Positions 29,065 through 37,365 of a stretch of DNA of 64,000 bases are shown one piece after another (position 1 is the first letter of the stretch; each line of letters starts with the position of its first letter). The stretch covers positions 496,001-560,000 of the forward strand of contig NZ_CP059570.1 of assembly GCF_014055005.1 (NCBI RefSeq), in the 5' to 3' direction. Origin of the DNA: Neisseria dentiae (GTDB lineage Bacteria; Pseudomonadota; Gammaproteobacteria; Burkholderiales; Neisseriaceae). The position numbers and the translations under genes were made by a program. The notes below the pieces were generated by a model. That model had not been told where the DNA came from. It made no database searches and was given only the letters and a program-made list of their open reading frames with translations.

Positions 29065-29358
29065 GCTGGCTTCGGTTTAGGTTCCTTGGTTGCTCCACTC
29101 TTGCTCGGCGTGGTTACCCAGTTTGCGCCCAACTATGGCTTTTACGGTTTCTATGCCCTGATGGCCGCGGGCCTGGCTGCCTTCGCCTACACCCAAAGCA
29201 TCGTGCCGGAAGAAGAGCGTAGCGTGTTTGTGAATATGCCCGGCAACACCGCCGCCATGTCTGCCGATTTGGATCCGCGCTATCCGAATGAGCAGAGTGG
29301 GGCAGACGCGGCGCGAAACAGCAGCAATGAAGATGAAGCAGCCCGTAAAACCGATTAA
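29065..29358 (+). pseudogene. Remnant of an MFS transporter, C-terminal end
   Basis: The frame reads FGLGSLVAPLLLGVVTQF, APNYGFYGFYALMAAGLAAFAY and a hydrophilic tail ending DEAARKTD, that is, the last two membrane helices and cytoplasmic tail of a 12-helix transporter. No upstream part exists: the frame before 29065 is formed by an unrelated inverted-repeat sequence around gtgcgcgccgagggcgcac. A DUS terminator follows at 29378, as expected for the original gene end. Confidence 0.65.
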
Positions 29359-29377
29359 CTGATTTAACAAAGCAAGC

Positions 29378-29411
29378 AAAGGCCGTCTGAAAAAGTTTTC
29401 AGACGGCCTTT
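29378..29411. terminator. Inverted DUS terminator
   Basis: aaaggccgtctgaaaa and its exact complement are separated by two bases, just after the transporter remnant. Confidence 0.75.
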
Positions 29412-29579
29412 GGGTATAAAACCCCATCGAACGCGTGCATACTTTAGGTATGTACCCTATCTATGGGTTTGGAGATTCGTGCAGGCTACGACTTGTTACG
29501 CACCATAAAAGCAAAACTGAAAACAAATTTCAGACGGCCTGCTGACTTCATTCCTCCAATATCCGTTTTCCCGACTTGC

Positions 29580-29906
29580 CTAATAATCCCAAAGATACCG
29601 TTTCAGGCAGACATGATTTTCGTCTTTCAACTCCACCCCTTCCACACGCAGCAACCCGGCCTGTTCCGCTCAACCCGGCACCAGCCTGCCCGACGCGTTC
29701 ACCACCCGATGGCAGGGATAACGCCCGTAGAATGCCGCATTCGCCAACACGCTCCCCACCAGACGCGCGTTTTTCTCCCGCCCGATCAAACGCGCAACCT
29801 GCCCGTAAGTCGCCACCCGCCCCGCAGGGATTTCTTCGACTACCGATAGGATTTCGAATGCAAGGCAGTCGTTTTTGGGGCGGGGACGAGATTTGGGGTT
29901 GGGCAT
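29580..29906 (-). pseudogene. MGMT/Ogt-type DNA alkyltransferase-like protein, nonsense mutation
   Basis: The first 78 codons encode EIPAGRVATYGQVARLIG, a helix-turn-helix recognition region, and FYGRYPCHRVVNASGRLVPG, which includes the alkyl-accepting PCHRV cysteine. A TGA (29670-29672) follows where relatives have a tryptophan. Beyond it the same frame continues sensibly (AEQAGLLRVEGVEL, ending at 29580), giving about 108 codons in all, the size of short MGMT-family proteins. The catalytic motif is intact but the C-terminus is cut, so function is doubtful. Confidence 0.7.
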
Positions 29907-30056
29907 TTCAGACGGCCTTTGGGGATATATAATGGGTTAGTAGGTATGTTCCAACGCAATTTTGGCTGACGTATGGTAACGTGCAATATGGTTTTGTCAT
30001 GATATGTCGTACAATACCGTGCAGGGTGGTTTCTACTTCGGAGAGTTCAGGTATGG

Positions 30057-30698
30057 TTACTGTCCATCTGTCGGAAAATGTTGAAGTTGTACAATATAAT
30101 GATGAACTTTATAAGGTAAACCTGATGTATTATGAGTATGTTGTGTTATCAAACTCAATCCAGCTCTATCTTCATGGGGTTCTAAAAAAACTAAATTTTC
30201 TATATCATCAATTTCTGTTTCAAGTTTTGCCTTCCACTCTTTTAACACAATAGTGGCTTTTTTCTTTGCTGATTTATTAATAATGTAAATAAAAAGTCCA
30301 CCTTCTTTGCAAGTTGGGCTACCACTCGTATATCTATCAACTAATTGTTGGAAACCTTTTAATGAATATGCAGAGCCATCGCTTAATTTTGCTTCACCTA
30401 ACCATAAATACCGATTTGATTTAATATGAATATCAACATGCCCACCTGCATGATTATCATGTGTAACGTAAAATGTATGTTGAAATCGTGCTTGAAAATG
30501 TGTAACAAGATTGAAAGAGATTAAATCTTCTCCACAGTTGCATAGCATATCTTTATGCTGTTCAGCCCAAATTATCCAATTAATAATTTCATTATTAATT
30601 AATTGATAAAAAACAGTTATATCTGTTTTTGCATCTAGGCATTGTGCTTCAAATGAATTTCCTCTATTTATATCACCAAGAGTTAATGTATTTTCCAT
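30057..30698 (-). CDS. Predicted PD-(D/E)XK nuclease-like protein (cassette gene 3)
   Basis: The 213-aa AT-rich gene is not a family I can name. Residues about 85-130 show GHVDIHI, then YLWLGEAKLSDGSAY and GFQQLVDRYTSG, matching the D...ExK core and following QL-x2-Y helix of the PD-(D/E)XK fold used by many restriction and repair nucleases. The C-terminal part is rich in His and aromatic residues without a known motif. Its start overlaps the stop of the 143-aa gene by one base, so the two are translationally coupled. No DUS occurs in or near it. A nuclease role is inferred from the motif only. Confidence 0.6.
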   Translation of the reverse strand: MENTLTLGDINRGNSFEAQCLDAKTDITVFYQLINNEIINWIIWAEQHKDMLCNCGEDLISFNLVTHFQARFQHTFYVTHDNHAGGHVDIHIKSNRYLWLGEAKLSDGSAYSLKGFQQLVDRYTSGSPTCKEGGLFIYIINKSAKKKATIVLKEWKAKLETEIDDIENLVFLEPHEDRAGLSLITQHTHNTSGLPYKVHHYIVQLQHFPTDGQ

Positions 30699-31129
30699 TA
30701 AATAACATTCTCACTTTTTAATTCTTTTGCTAACTCACTTAAAGTAAATGTAATAAATAACTTATGCGGGTCAAATTTAGCTTGTATCTTTCCATTATCT
30801 AAATAAATATAACCAGCCTCCCTTATCTCTGCTAACTCATTTTCATCAAGTTCAATAGGCTCTTTAGTATATTCATCAATATAACGATAAATAGGTTCCA
30901 ATAAATGCCATTTATTCCCACATAAATAATAAAATATGTCTATCAAAACATCTTTTTCAGTATCTTTAGTTACTTCTGATATGCGTTTAGGTGTTATATT
31001 TTTTAATAATTCAATTTTTGTACTTTGCAGATAATTAACAAGCAAAACCAGCCGATTCCTTTGCTTTTGGCTTAAAGAATCGGCGTACTGAATTTCTTGA
31101 CAAATAGATGCAAAAGTAGGTGTTTTCAT
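30698..31129 (-). CDS. Unrecognised 143-aa protein (cassette gene 2)
   Basis: The protein is a mostly helical-looking hydrophilic chain (SLSQKQRNRLVLLVNYLQST, DIFYYLCGNKWHLLEPIYRY) ending in a short beta-rich part (AGYIYLDNGKIQAKFDP). No signal peptide, membrane segment or catalytic motif is seen. It lies between the 366-aa gene and the nuclease-like gene, coupled to the latter by a one-base overlap. Before the IS630 insertion it would have started about 8 bases after the stop of the 366-aa gene. It could be an adaptor or regulator of the cassette, but this is inference from position. Confidence 0.55.
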   Translation of the reverse strand: MKTPTFASICQEIQYADSLSQKQRNRLVLLVNYLQSTKIELLKNITPKRISEVTKDTEKDVLIDIFYYLCGNKWHLLEPIYRYIDEYTKEPIELDENELAEIREAGYIYLDNGKIQAKFDPHKLFITFTLSELAKELKSENVI

Positions 31130-31157
31130 TTTTTAAATTACAATGAAAAACTAAATA

Positions 31158-32068
31158 TAGTGAATTAAAATAAGAATTCCGAACTTTACTCCCCCTTACC
31201 AGCAGAAAAAAATGGCCTACCCGATAGAACTCCGACAAAAAGCAATCGAATATTACCGGCAATGCCAAAATGCAAGCCAAGTCTGCCGTGTATACGGTAT
31301 CAGCGACAAAACGCTGAGCAGTTGGCTGCGACTCTATGAACAAACAGGTTCACTGGCGCATCAAGTCAAAGGTGGTAATGCCACAAAAATAGACAGGCAA
31401 CAGCTTTCAGACTATCTCGAACAGCATCCTGATGCCTACCTGCACGAAATCGCAGAACATTTAGGGTGCAGCCCCCCAAATGTCAGCTACCTGCTCAAAG
31501 TCATGGGCATCACACGAAAAAAAAGACCACCACATACAAAGAACAAAAACCCGAACAAGTAGCCGCTTATCAACAAGCATTGAGCCAATATACTGACTAT
31601 CAAGCAGTTTTTCTTGATGAAACAGGGTTCGACACCTTTTTTTACCGCCCTTACGCTTACTCGAAAAAAGGCGTACCCGTCAAAGCACAAATCAGCGGCA
31701 GAAAATACCAACGTATTTCATTGGTTGCGGCACAAATCCAAGGTAAAGGCAGCCTGATTGCCCCCATGACCTATTGCGGCACCATGGACGGCAGCCTGTT
31801 CGAAGCATGGTTTGAGCAAATGCTGCTGCCCGAACTGACGGAGAAATCCGTCATCATTATGGACAATGCCCGTTTCCACCGTATGGCGGTTTTGACTGAA
31901 ATGGCGCAGAAGCAGGGACATAAAGTATTGCCCCTTGCTCCTTATTCACCCGAGCTTAATCCGATTGAAAAGGTATGGGCGAATATTAAAAAGCATTTGC
32001 GGAAAGTTTTACCTGCCGTGGGAGATTTTATGACTGCACTGCTACGTAGTTCTTATTTTAATTGACTA
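31158..32068 (+). mobile_element. IS630-family insertion sequence
   Basis: Terminal inverted repeats read tagtgaattaaaataagaa at the left and its near-complement (one mismatch) at the right. The element is flanked by TA on each side (31156-31157, 32069-32070), the usual IS630/Tc1 target duplication. It is about 911 bp. Its right end supplies the TAG that now ends the 366-aa gene, so it was inserted into the three-gene cassette. Confidence 0.88.
31212..32065 (+). CDS. IS630-family transposase, expressed by -1 frameshift
   Basis: Frame 1 (31212-31562) gives a helix-turn-helix domain (ELRQKAIEYYRQCQNASQVC, then GISDKTLSSWLR). Frame 2 carries the DDE core: VFLDETGFD, IIMDNARFH and YSPELNPIEKVWANIK. 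The two are joined at an eight-A run (31517-31524), where a -1 slip gives KKKTTTYKEQKPEQ and a product of about 284 aa. All three catalytic residues are present. I read the A-run as a programmed slippery site known in this family; a mutation or sequencing error is the alternative. Confidence 0.8.
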
Positions 32069-33166
32069 TATTTTATTAGTTAAACTATCTAAATCTTCTT
32101 GACAGGCACAATCATCAATTTCTGCAATGTAACAAGCAGAAATCTTTGTAGTTCCATCTAAGAAACTTTTGTAACTTAGAGAAATAGTTGGTTCAAACAA
32201 ATCATTTCCTGAAACTGAAGCCCATTTTTTTTCAATAGCATGAAATTCAGTTTTTGATTCAATTGCATCCATACCACTGACATGATATGTTTCTAACCTT
32301 AAATCTTCTCTGGCACTACGTCTATCCAATCTTTCATGTTTTACAGACCCCGAGTCAGTGTAGTGGCTAAAACTGGTAACCCTGCCAAGACTTTCGTCAT
32401 ATAATGCACGGATTGCATTGCCAATATTTTTCCTTTTTGCACTAGATAATACAGGATAAATTTTTACAAGATATGCAAAAAATGTTTCTGATAAATAATC
32501 CATATCACTTTGACTTGTAATGGCAGTAGTATCACTATACAAAGTAATTAATCTATCTTTTCTATTAATTGTAAAATAACTTATTAATTGTTTAAAATCT
32601 TGGCGAATAGCAATTAACTCATCGTATAAACCAACATCAAATCCACGAAAATAATCTTGCACTTCATCAGGAGCCTCTCCTAAAGTAAACTCCCTACGCT
32701 TTCGGAAAGATTTACGACCACATACCCAAAATCTATTAATATTTTCATCTCTTGTATCTTTTGAAATACAAAATAAATCAGTACTTTGATTTTCTAAAAT
32801 ATCTCTTGGAATTAGTTTTGGAAAATATTTTGAGTATTCTGTTATCTTATTTTCCTCAATTAATTTACCCAATTTATCTTCCAATTCTTGTAAATTAGTT
32901 TCTGTTAAATCTGAAATATCAAAGAAACAAATCGCTTTTTTACCATACTCCAAACTTCTATCATACTCGTCAGACAATACTTTATTAATTTTATTAATAA
33001 GATCGTTTTCGCCGCCTAATTCATTAACTTTTTCCTTTAAGCTTAGCCAAGACTGAACTCTAAAAATACCTCTCGAAAATAAAATTCGGCTTAACTTACG
33101 AATAGAATAATCACGCTCTTGCAAATAATTAATTAGCGCAAGTGTTTCTTTTTTTAATTCATTCAT
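32066..33166 (-). CDS. Unrecognised 366-aa protein, last codons replaced by IS630 (cassette gene 1)
   Basis: The AT-rich gene encodes a soluble, charged protein. The N-terminal 60 residues look helical (LALINYLQERDYSIRKLSRI), followed by AICFFDISDLTETN, a basic FWVCGRKSFRKRREF stretch and a C-terminal half with SGMDAIESKTEFHAIEKKW. I recognise no family and no catalytic motif. The stop codon TAG is made by the IS630 end: joining the sequence on either side of the IS restores FSFSL and a TAA at 31138-31140, eight bases before the 143-aa gene. So only about five residues were lost and the gene was the first of three in an operon. No DUS is present, which supports recent foreign origin. Confidence 0.6.
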   Translation of the reverse strand: MNELKKETLALINYLQERDYSIRKLSRILFSRGIFRVQSWLSLKEKVNELGGENDLINKINKVLSDEYDRSLEYGKKAICFFDISDLTETNLQELEDKLGKLIEENKITEYSKYFPKLIPRDILENQSTDLFCISKDTRDENINRFWVCGRKSFRKRREFTLGEAPDEVQDYFRGFDVGLYDELIAIRQDFKQLISYFTINRKDRLITLYSDTTAITSQSDMDYLSETFFAYLVKIYPVLSSAKRKNIGNAIRALYDESLGRVTSFSHYTDSGSVKHERLDRRSAREDLRLETYHVSGMDAIESKTEFHAIEKKWASVSGNDLFEPTISLSYKSFLDGTTKISACYIAEIDDCACQEDLDSLTNKI

Positions 33167-33198
33167 AATTTACTCTTAATTGTTTAAAGTTACTGTAA

Positions 33199-33247
33199 TT
33201 AAATTTTTTCTACTTCTACATCAGTTGTTTTAACAACAGACACATCA
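33199..33247 (-). pseudogene. Possible C-terminal scrap of an unknown gene
   Basis: Just upstream of the 366-aa gene, in a different frame from vapB, the sequence reads SDDVSVVKTTDVEVEKI followed by TAA. It is AT-rich like the cassette and protein-like in composition. It may be the tail of a further cassette gene lost when the block recombined into the vapB locus. Too short to be certain. Confidence 0.25.
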
Positions 33248-33442
33248 TCACTCCCGTTCGGGAAAATCGGTTTGCGGGAGCTGGTCGAACCAGTCGTCCC
33301 ACAGGTTTTCGCTGGGCGTAAGCAGGCGGGATTTGCCGACGACGATGACGGAAACTTTTTTCACATCGTCGGGAAAGGCTACGGCTTTGGGCAGACGCAC
33401 GGCTTGGCTTTGATTGCTTTTAAAAATAGTGGCTTGGGTCAT
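33248..33442 (-). CDS. vapB: VapB-type antitoxin without partner toxin
   Basis: The 64-aa protein has the AbrB/SpoVT swapped-hairpin DNA-binding pattern of VapB antitoxins (ATIFKSNQSQAVRLPKAVAF, then KVSVIVVGKSRLLTPSENLW) and a C-terminal toxin-binding tail (DDWFDQLPQTDFPERE). An AAGGAG ribosome site (33451-33456) precedes it. Normally vapC, encoding a PIN-domain RNase, follows at once; here the sequence turns into AT-rich cassette DNA and the only ATG frame there stops after ten codons. The antitoxin is therefore an orphan, probably because the cassette replaced vapC. Confidence 0.75.
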   Translation of the reverse strand: MTQATIFKSNQSQAVRLPKAVAFPDDVKKVSVIVVGKSRLLTPSENLWDDWFDQLPQTDFPERE

Positions 33443-33642
33443 GGGATATGCTCCTTGTAGATACTTTGGAAAAGTGTAGCATGGTTTTCAGACGGCCTGA
33501 AAAACTATTTATTTGACTGTTGCGCTTAAAACATCTTTAAGGCCGTCTGAAAGGGCTTGGTTTCTGCAAGGCATCGTTTTCTTATGGCTGCATCTGTTCG
33601 GGCTTTTTCAGACAGGCTTTGCGGGTGGGCTTATCCATATGA

Positions 33643-33717
33643 GTAGGTCGGGCATTCATGCCCGACAAAAATCAACATACGGGACACGGTGGTGTCGGGC
33701 ATGAATGCCCGACCTAC
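33643..33717. repeat. REPIN 1 (inverted REP pair)
   Basis: Two palindromic REP units in inverted orientation, gtaggtcgggca...tgcccgac at 33643-33666 and its complement at 33694-33717, are separated by 27 bases. Its right end overlaps the hrpA stop region. Confidence 0.85.
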
Positions 33718-36599
33718 TTATTCAAACTTTCCCACTCCTTACCCAACCGCTTCACCGACACCGGATACGGCGTTTTCAACTCCTGCGCGAACAGCGACAC
33801 TCTTAATTCTTCTATCTGCCATCTAAACCCAGCAAGGCCGTCTGAAACGGGTTGGTTTTGCCGCGTGAGACTGTTTGTTTTTTCCTGCCACATCTGTTCC
33901 AGCTCTTGGATTTCGGCTTCGCGCGTTTGGTCGCGGGCGGGGTTGCCGCTGTATTTTTCCATGCGCAGGGTCATGGCGCGGATGTAAACGGGCAGGCGCG
34001 GCCATTTCGGCCACGGGGTGCGGACGGCGAAACCTGCGCCGAGCAGGGTTTGCACGCGTTCGCGCAGCAGGGGGGCGAGCGGGTGTTTGCCGCTGGCGAG
34101 TTTGCCGTTGAGTTCGGCGTAGGCGGTGGCGGTGTCTTGCAGGTAGCGGCTGACGGCTTCTTTGACGGCGGGCAGGCGGCTGCGGGCGCGTTTGATTTGT
34201 TCTTTGAACGCTTTTTCGCTGCGGGGCGGTTCGTCGTCGCCGATAAAGGCGCGGTCGCACACGGCGGCGGTAAGGTCGTCGCGCAGGACGTCGGCGGGGA
34301 TATGTTTGAGCAGCATGGCTGCTTGGGTAAACCCTTGAATGCCTTTGTTGAGGTCTTTCATATGCTCTTTGAGCTGGAGCTGCATCAGGGCGATCACGCC
34401 TTGGCGGTGGGCGGCTTGGGCGGCTTCGGCTGTGTCAAACAGGCGCAGGGCGATGTTGCCGTTTTTTTCTTTTTGCAAACCCAAAAAGCCGGTGAGCTGC
34501 TGTTTGCCGCGGGCGAATTTGATGGATTCGGGCAGGGTGCCGATGTCCCAGTTGCTTACGTTGTCGCGCTCGAATTCTTGGGTGTTGTCGCGGAAGGTTA
34601 CGGCGGCGGCTTGGCCTAACTCTTGTTGCAGCCCGGCCAGGTTGCGGCCTATGGCCAGCTCCTGCCCGCCGTCGTCGATGATGCGCAGGTTGAAATAGCA
34701 GTGTTCGGGCAGTTTGAAGGCTTGCCAGTCGTCGAGATTGATTTGTTCGAGCAGGCGCATATCGCCGGCGGTTTTGGCGATAAAACGGGCAAGCTGAGGA
34801 ATAACCGGCTCTTGGCGGTTGGGGCTGCTTTCTAAAAATTTGGTGATGAATTCGGGCACGGGCACGCAGATGCGGCGGATTTGTTTGGGCAGGGCTTTGA
34901 TCAGCAGTTGCAGTTTTTCGCGCAGCATACCGGGCACCAGCCATTCGAGCGCGGGGGCGGAGAGGCGGTTGAGCACGGTAAGCGGCACGGTGAGAGTTAC
35001 GCCGTCGAGCGGGTGGTGCGGCTCGAAGCGGTAGGCCAGTTTGAATTTGCCGTCGGGTGTTTTATAAAACTTGGGGAATTGTTCTTCGGTGATGTGCGCG
35101 GCGGCGTGCTGCATCAGATCTTCTTTGCTGAGAAACAACAGGCGCGGGTTTTCCTGCTCGGCTTGTTTCAACCAGCTTTGGAAGGTGCGGATATCGGCAA
35201 GGGGTTTAGAGGTTTCAGACGGCCTTTGACGAGGCGGATTTGAATTTGCCGTTTCTGTCTTTTCCGCCGCGTTTTGGGATGGTGGGTTGACACCAACCCT
35301 ACGCGGGTTTTCAGACGGCATAGGCGTAGGTCGGGCATTTATGCCCGACGGGGTTTGTGCGCTTGCGTTGGCGGTGTCGGGCATAAATGCCCGACCTACG
35401 GTTTCAGACGGTCTATACATTTCAGGCAGCCGTTGATGGTAAAAATCAAACAGCGCTTCTTCGTCCACCAACACATCCTGCTTGCGCGATTTGTGTTCCA
35501 GCTCGGCGATTTCGCGGATCAGCTTTTTGTTGTGGACAAAAAAATCGGCTTTCAAATCGCATTCCTGCGCCACCAGCGCGCCGCGGATAAAGATTTCTCG
35601 CGCTTCTTCGGGGGCGACGCGGCCGTAGGCAACGGGGCGGCGCGGCAAAACCGTTAAACCGTAAAGGGTTACCCGCTCGCTGGCCACCACTTCGCCGCGC
35701 TTCTGCTCCCAATGCGGCTCGAAATAATGATATTTCACCAAATGCGGCGCTTCCTGCTCGATCCATTCGGGCTGGATGGCGGCCACATCGCGGGCATACA
35801 GCCGCGTGGTTTCGGTGAGTTCGGCGGCCATCACCCATTTGGGCTTGGATTTGAACAGGGCGGAAGCGGGGAATAAATGAAAGTGCGAACCGCGCGCGCC
35901 GGTGTAATCGTGGCCGTCGGGCGATTTCATGCCCACGTTGGCGATCAGGCCGGTGAGCAGGGCGCGGTGGATTTGTTCGTAGCCCGCTTCTTTGGCGGCG
36001 CGGATGTGGGCGCGGTGCTGTTTTTTATCCAGTTGTTTTTGTTTGAGTTTGGCGGATAAATCTTGGTCGCCTGCCTGTTCAGACGGCCTCAACTGCTCTT
36101 GCACGGGCGGCCGTCTGAATGCCTGCTCTTTGCTGGTCAAACCCATTTCAATGGCGATTTCGGCCAATTGGCGGTGCAGCTCTCGCCATTCGCGCATCCG
36201 CAGGTGCGATAAGAAATATTGGTGGCACCACTGCACCAACTGTTTGTTCGACAAGCCTTTGTCGCGCTCGCGCTGGAAGCTGTCCCAAATATTCAGATAG
36301 GCCAGAAAGTCGGACTGCTTGTCGGTAAACCGCTCGTGCGCCTTGGCAGCCGCTTCGCGCGCCTCAAGCGGCCGCTCGCGCGGGTCTTGAATGGAGAGTG
36401 CGGAGGCAATCACCAAGATTTCCGCCATACAGTCGTGCTTTTTCGCCGCCAACAAAATGCGGGCGATTTTCGGATCAATGGGCAACCGCGCCATTTGTTC
36501 GCCGAGTTTGGTTAGGCGGTAGCGGGGTTTGGTGGGTGTTTTCAGGCTGCCTGAAAGATTTTCAGACGGCATATTCGTATTGCTTTTCATGTTTTGCAT
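33714..36599 (-). CDS. hrpA: DEAH helicase HrpA, C-terminal part (gene split)
   Basis: The 961-aa frame begins MQNMKSNTNMPSENL and joins HrpA sequence at YRLTKLGEQMARLPIDPKIA, corresponding to the end of the second RecA domain. It continues through ALSIQDPRERPLEAREAA, the OB-fold region (YTGARGSHFHLFPAS, KWVMAAELTETTRLY) and the long C-terminal region ending EELRVSLFAQELKTPYPVS. The helicase motifs are in the other part at 38687-40081, about 2.1 kb away, so this piece cannot be a helicase alone. Its first residues come from a DUS and repeat sequence. Near 35.3 kb a REPIN and two DUS are read in frame (VGRAFMPDT, SGINARPT, MPSENP), enlarging a linker. The reading frame is intact throughout. 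Confidence 0.88.
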   Translation of the reverse strand: MQNMKSNTNMPSENLSGSLKTPTKPRYRLTKLGEQMARLPIDPKIARILLAAKKHDCMAEILVIASALSIQDPRERPLEAREAAAKAHERFTDKQSDFLAYLNIWDSFQRERDKGLSNKQLVQWCHQYFLSHLRMREWRELHRQLAEIAIEMGLTSKEQAFRRPPVQEQLRPSEQAGDQDLSAKLKQKQLDKKQHRAHIRAAKEAGYEQIHRALLTGLIANVGMKSPDGHDYTGARGSHFHLFPASALFKSKPKWVMAAELTETTRLYARDVAAIQPEWIEQEAPHLVKYHYFEPHWEQKRGEVVASERVTLYGLTVLPRRPVAYGRVAPEEAREIFIRGALVAQECDLKADFFVHNKKLIREIAELEHKSRKQDVLVDEEALFDFYHQRLPEMYRPSETVGRAFMPDTANASAQTPSGINARPTPMPSENPRRVGVNPPSQNAAEKTETANSNPPRQRPSETSKPLADIRTFQSWLKQAEQENPRLLFLSKEDLMQHAAAHITEEQFPKFYKTPDGKFKLAYRFEPHHPLDGVTLTVPLTVLNRLSAPALEWLVPGMLREKLQLLIKALPKQIRRICVPVPEFITKFLESSPNRQEPVIPQLARFIAKTAGDMRLLEQINLDDWQAFKLPEHCYFNLRIIDDGGQELAIGRNLAGLQQELGQAAAVTFRDNTQEFERDNVSNWDIGTLPESIKFARGKQQLTGFLGLQKEKNGNIALRLFDTAEAAQAAHRQGVIALMQLQLKEHMKDLNKGIQGFTQAAMLLKHIPADVLRDDLTAAVCDRAFIGDDEPPRSEKAFKEQIKRARSRLPAVKEAVSRYLQDTATAYAELNGKLASGKHPLAPLLRERVQTLLGAGFAVRTPWPKWPRLPVYIRAMTLRMEKYSGNPARDQTREAEIQELEQMWQEKTNSLTRQNQPVSDGLAGFRWQIEELRVSLFAQELKTPYPVSVKRLGKEWESLNK
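35326..35399. repeat. REPIN 2, inside hrpA coding sequence
   Basis: An inverted REP pair at 35326-35349 and 35376-35399 is translated in frame within the hrpA C-terminal part as part of a linker. A DUS lies directly on each side. Confidence 0.88.
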
Positions 36600-36608
36600 A
36601 ACGGATTG

Positions 36609-36681
36609 GTAGGTCGGGCATTGATGCCCGACATTTTGGGTTGTTTCTTGGTTTTTCGTCGGGCATCAATGCCCGACCTAC
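36609..36681. repeat. REPIN 3, between hrpA C-part and RAYT
   Basis: REP units at 36609-36632 and 36658-36681 in inverted orientation. The right unit supplies the TAG stop of the RAYT gene. Confidence 0.88.
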
Positions 36682-37205
36682 TCGTAATCAAAATCTCGGC
36701 TGACGCCGCCCCAATCTTCGGGGTAAACACCTTGTTTCACATATTTGTGAAAAGTGGAAAACGGCCAATCTTTTGCCGCCTGCACATAACCGTGTTTCAC
36801 CGGGTTGAAATGAATGTAATCCATGCAATTGGCAAAATCTTCATCATTTCGTATGCAATGCTCCCAGAAGCGCTGTTGCCAAATGCTGCTTTGGCGTTTT
36901 TTGACTTCGTTTGCGGTTTTTGCCAGATTATCGTAATGCTTGCAATGATGGCTGACATAACGCTTGATTTGGTTCCAGCGCGTTGAAAAATCGGCATCGT
37001 TTTCAGGCATTTGCCAAATGGTGTGCAGGTGGTCGGGCAAAATAACCAAGGCTTCGGTTTTAAACGGGTATTTTTGCCGCACCGTTTTCAACGCCGTTTT
37101 TAAAACCGGCATCACGTCGGGATGAGTCAATATCGGGCGGCGTTGGTAAGTGACCACCGTGAAAAAATAGAGCGAACCTTGTCGGTAAAATCGGCGGTAT
37201 TGCAT
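36678..37205 (-). CDS. REP-associated tyrosine transposase (RAYT)
   Basis: The 175-aa protein belongs to the Y1/HUH transposase-like RAYT group. It has the N-terminal YFFTVVTYQRRPIL motif, the metal-binding histidines in LVILPDHLHTIWQMP, RWNQIKRYVSHHC, and the tyrosine region YIHFNPVKHGYV. RAYTs act on single-stranded REP hairpins and are thought to spread them without moving themselves. Here the stop codon is part of a REP unit and the same REP family forms five REPINs within 5 kb, so the enzyme and its probable substrates are together. It lies in the insertion that splits hrpA. Confidence 0.92.
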   Translation of the reverse strand: MQYRRFYRQGSLYFFTVVTYQRRPILTHPDVMPVLKTALKTVRQKYPFKTEALVILPDHLHTIWQMPENDADFSTRWNQIKRYVSHHCKHYDNLAKTANEVKKRQSSIWQQRFWEHCIRNDEDFANCMDYIHFNPVKHGYVQAAKDWPFSTFHKYVKQGVYPEDWGGVSRDFDYE

Positions 37206-37233
37206 TGTGGTTTTCCCGTTATTTATTTTGATT

Positions 37234-37350
37234 TATAGTGGATTAAAATAAGAATGCCGAAGTAGGGTAAAACGATTCTTTAGCATATCGCCCAATTGCA
37301 AGTTTGAATGCAGTTATTTCATTTCGGAGTTTTTATTTGAATTCACTATA
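37234..37350. repeat. 117-bp miniature element with IS630-like ends
   Basis: It begins tatagtggattaaaataaga and ends in a near-complement (tatttgaattcactata), flanked by TA. These ends resemble those of the IS630 element at 31158-32068 and the Correia terminal sequence. No coding capacity. It lies just upstream of the RAYT gene and could affect its promoter. Confidence 0.6.
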
Positions 37351-37365
37351 TATGTGAATCATTTT

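Noticed and set aside
33513..33704. 63-aa plus-strand frame between vapB and hrpA
   Set aside because: It is composed of DUS and REP sequence; no protein-like features apart from chance hydrophobic stretches.
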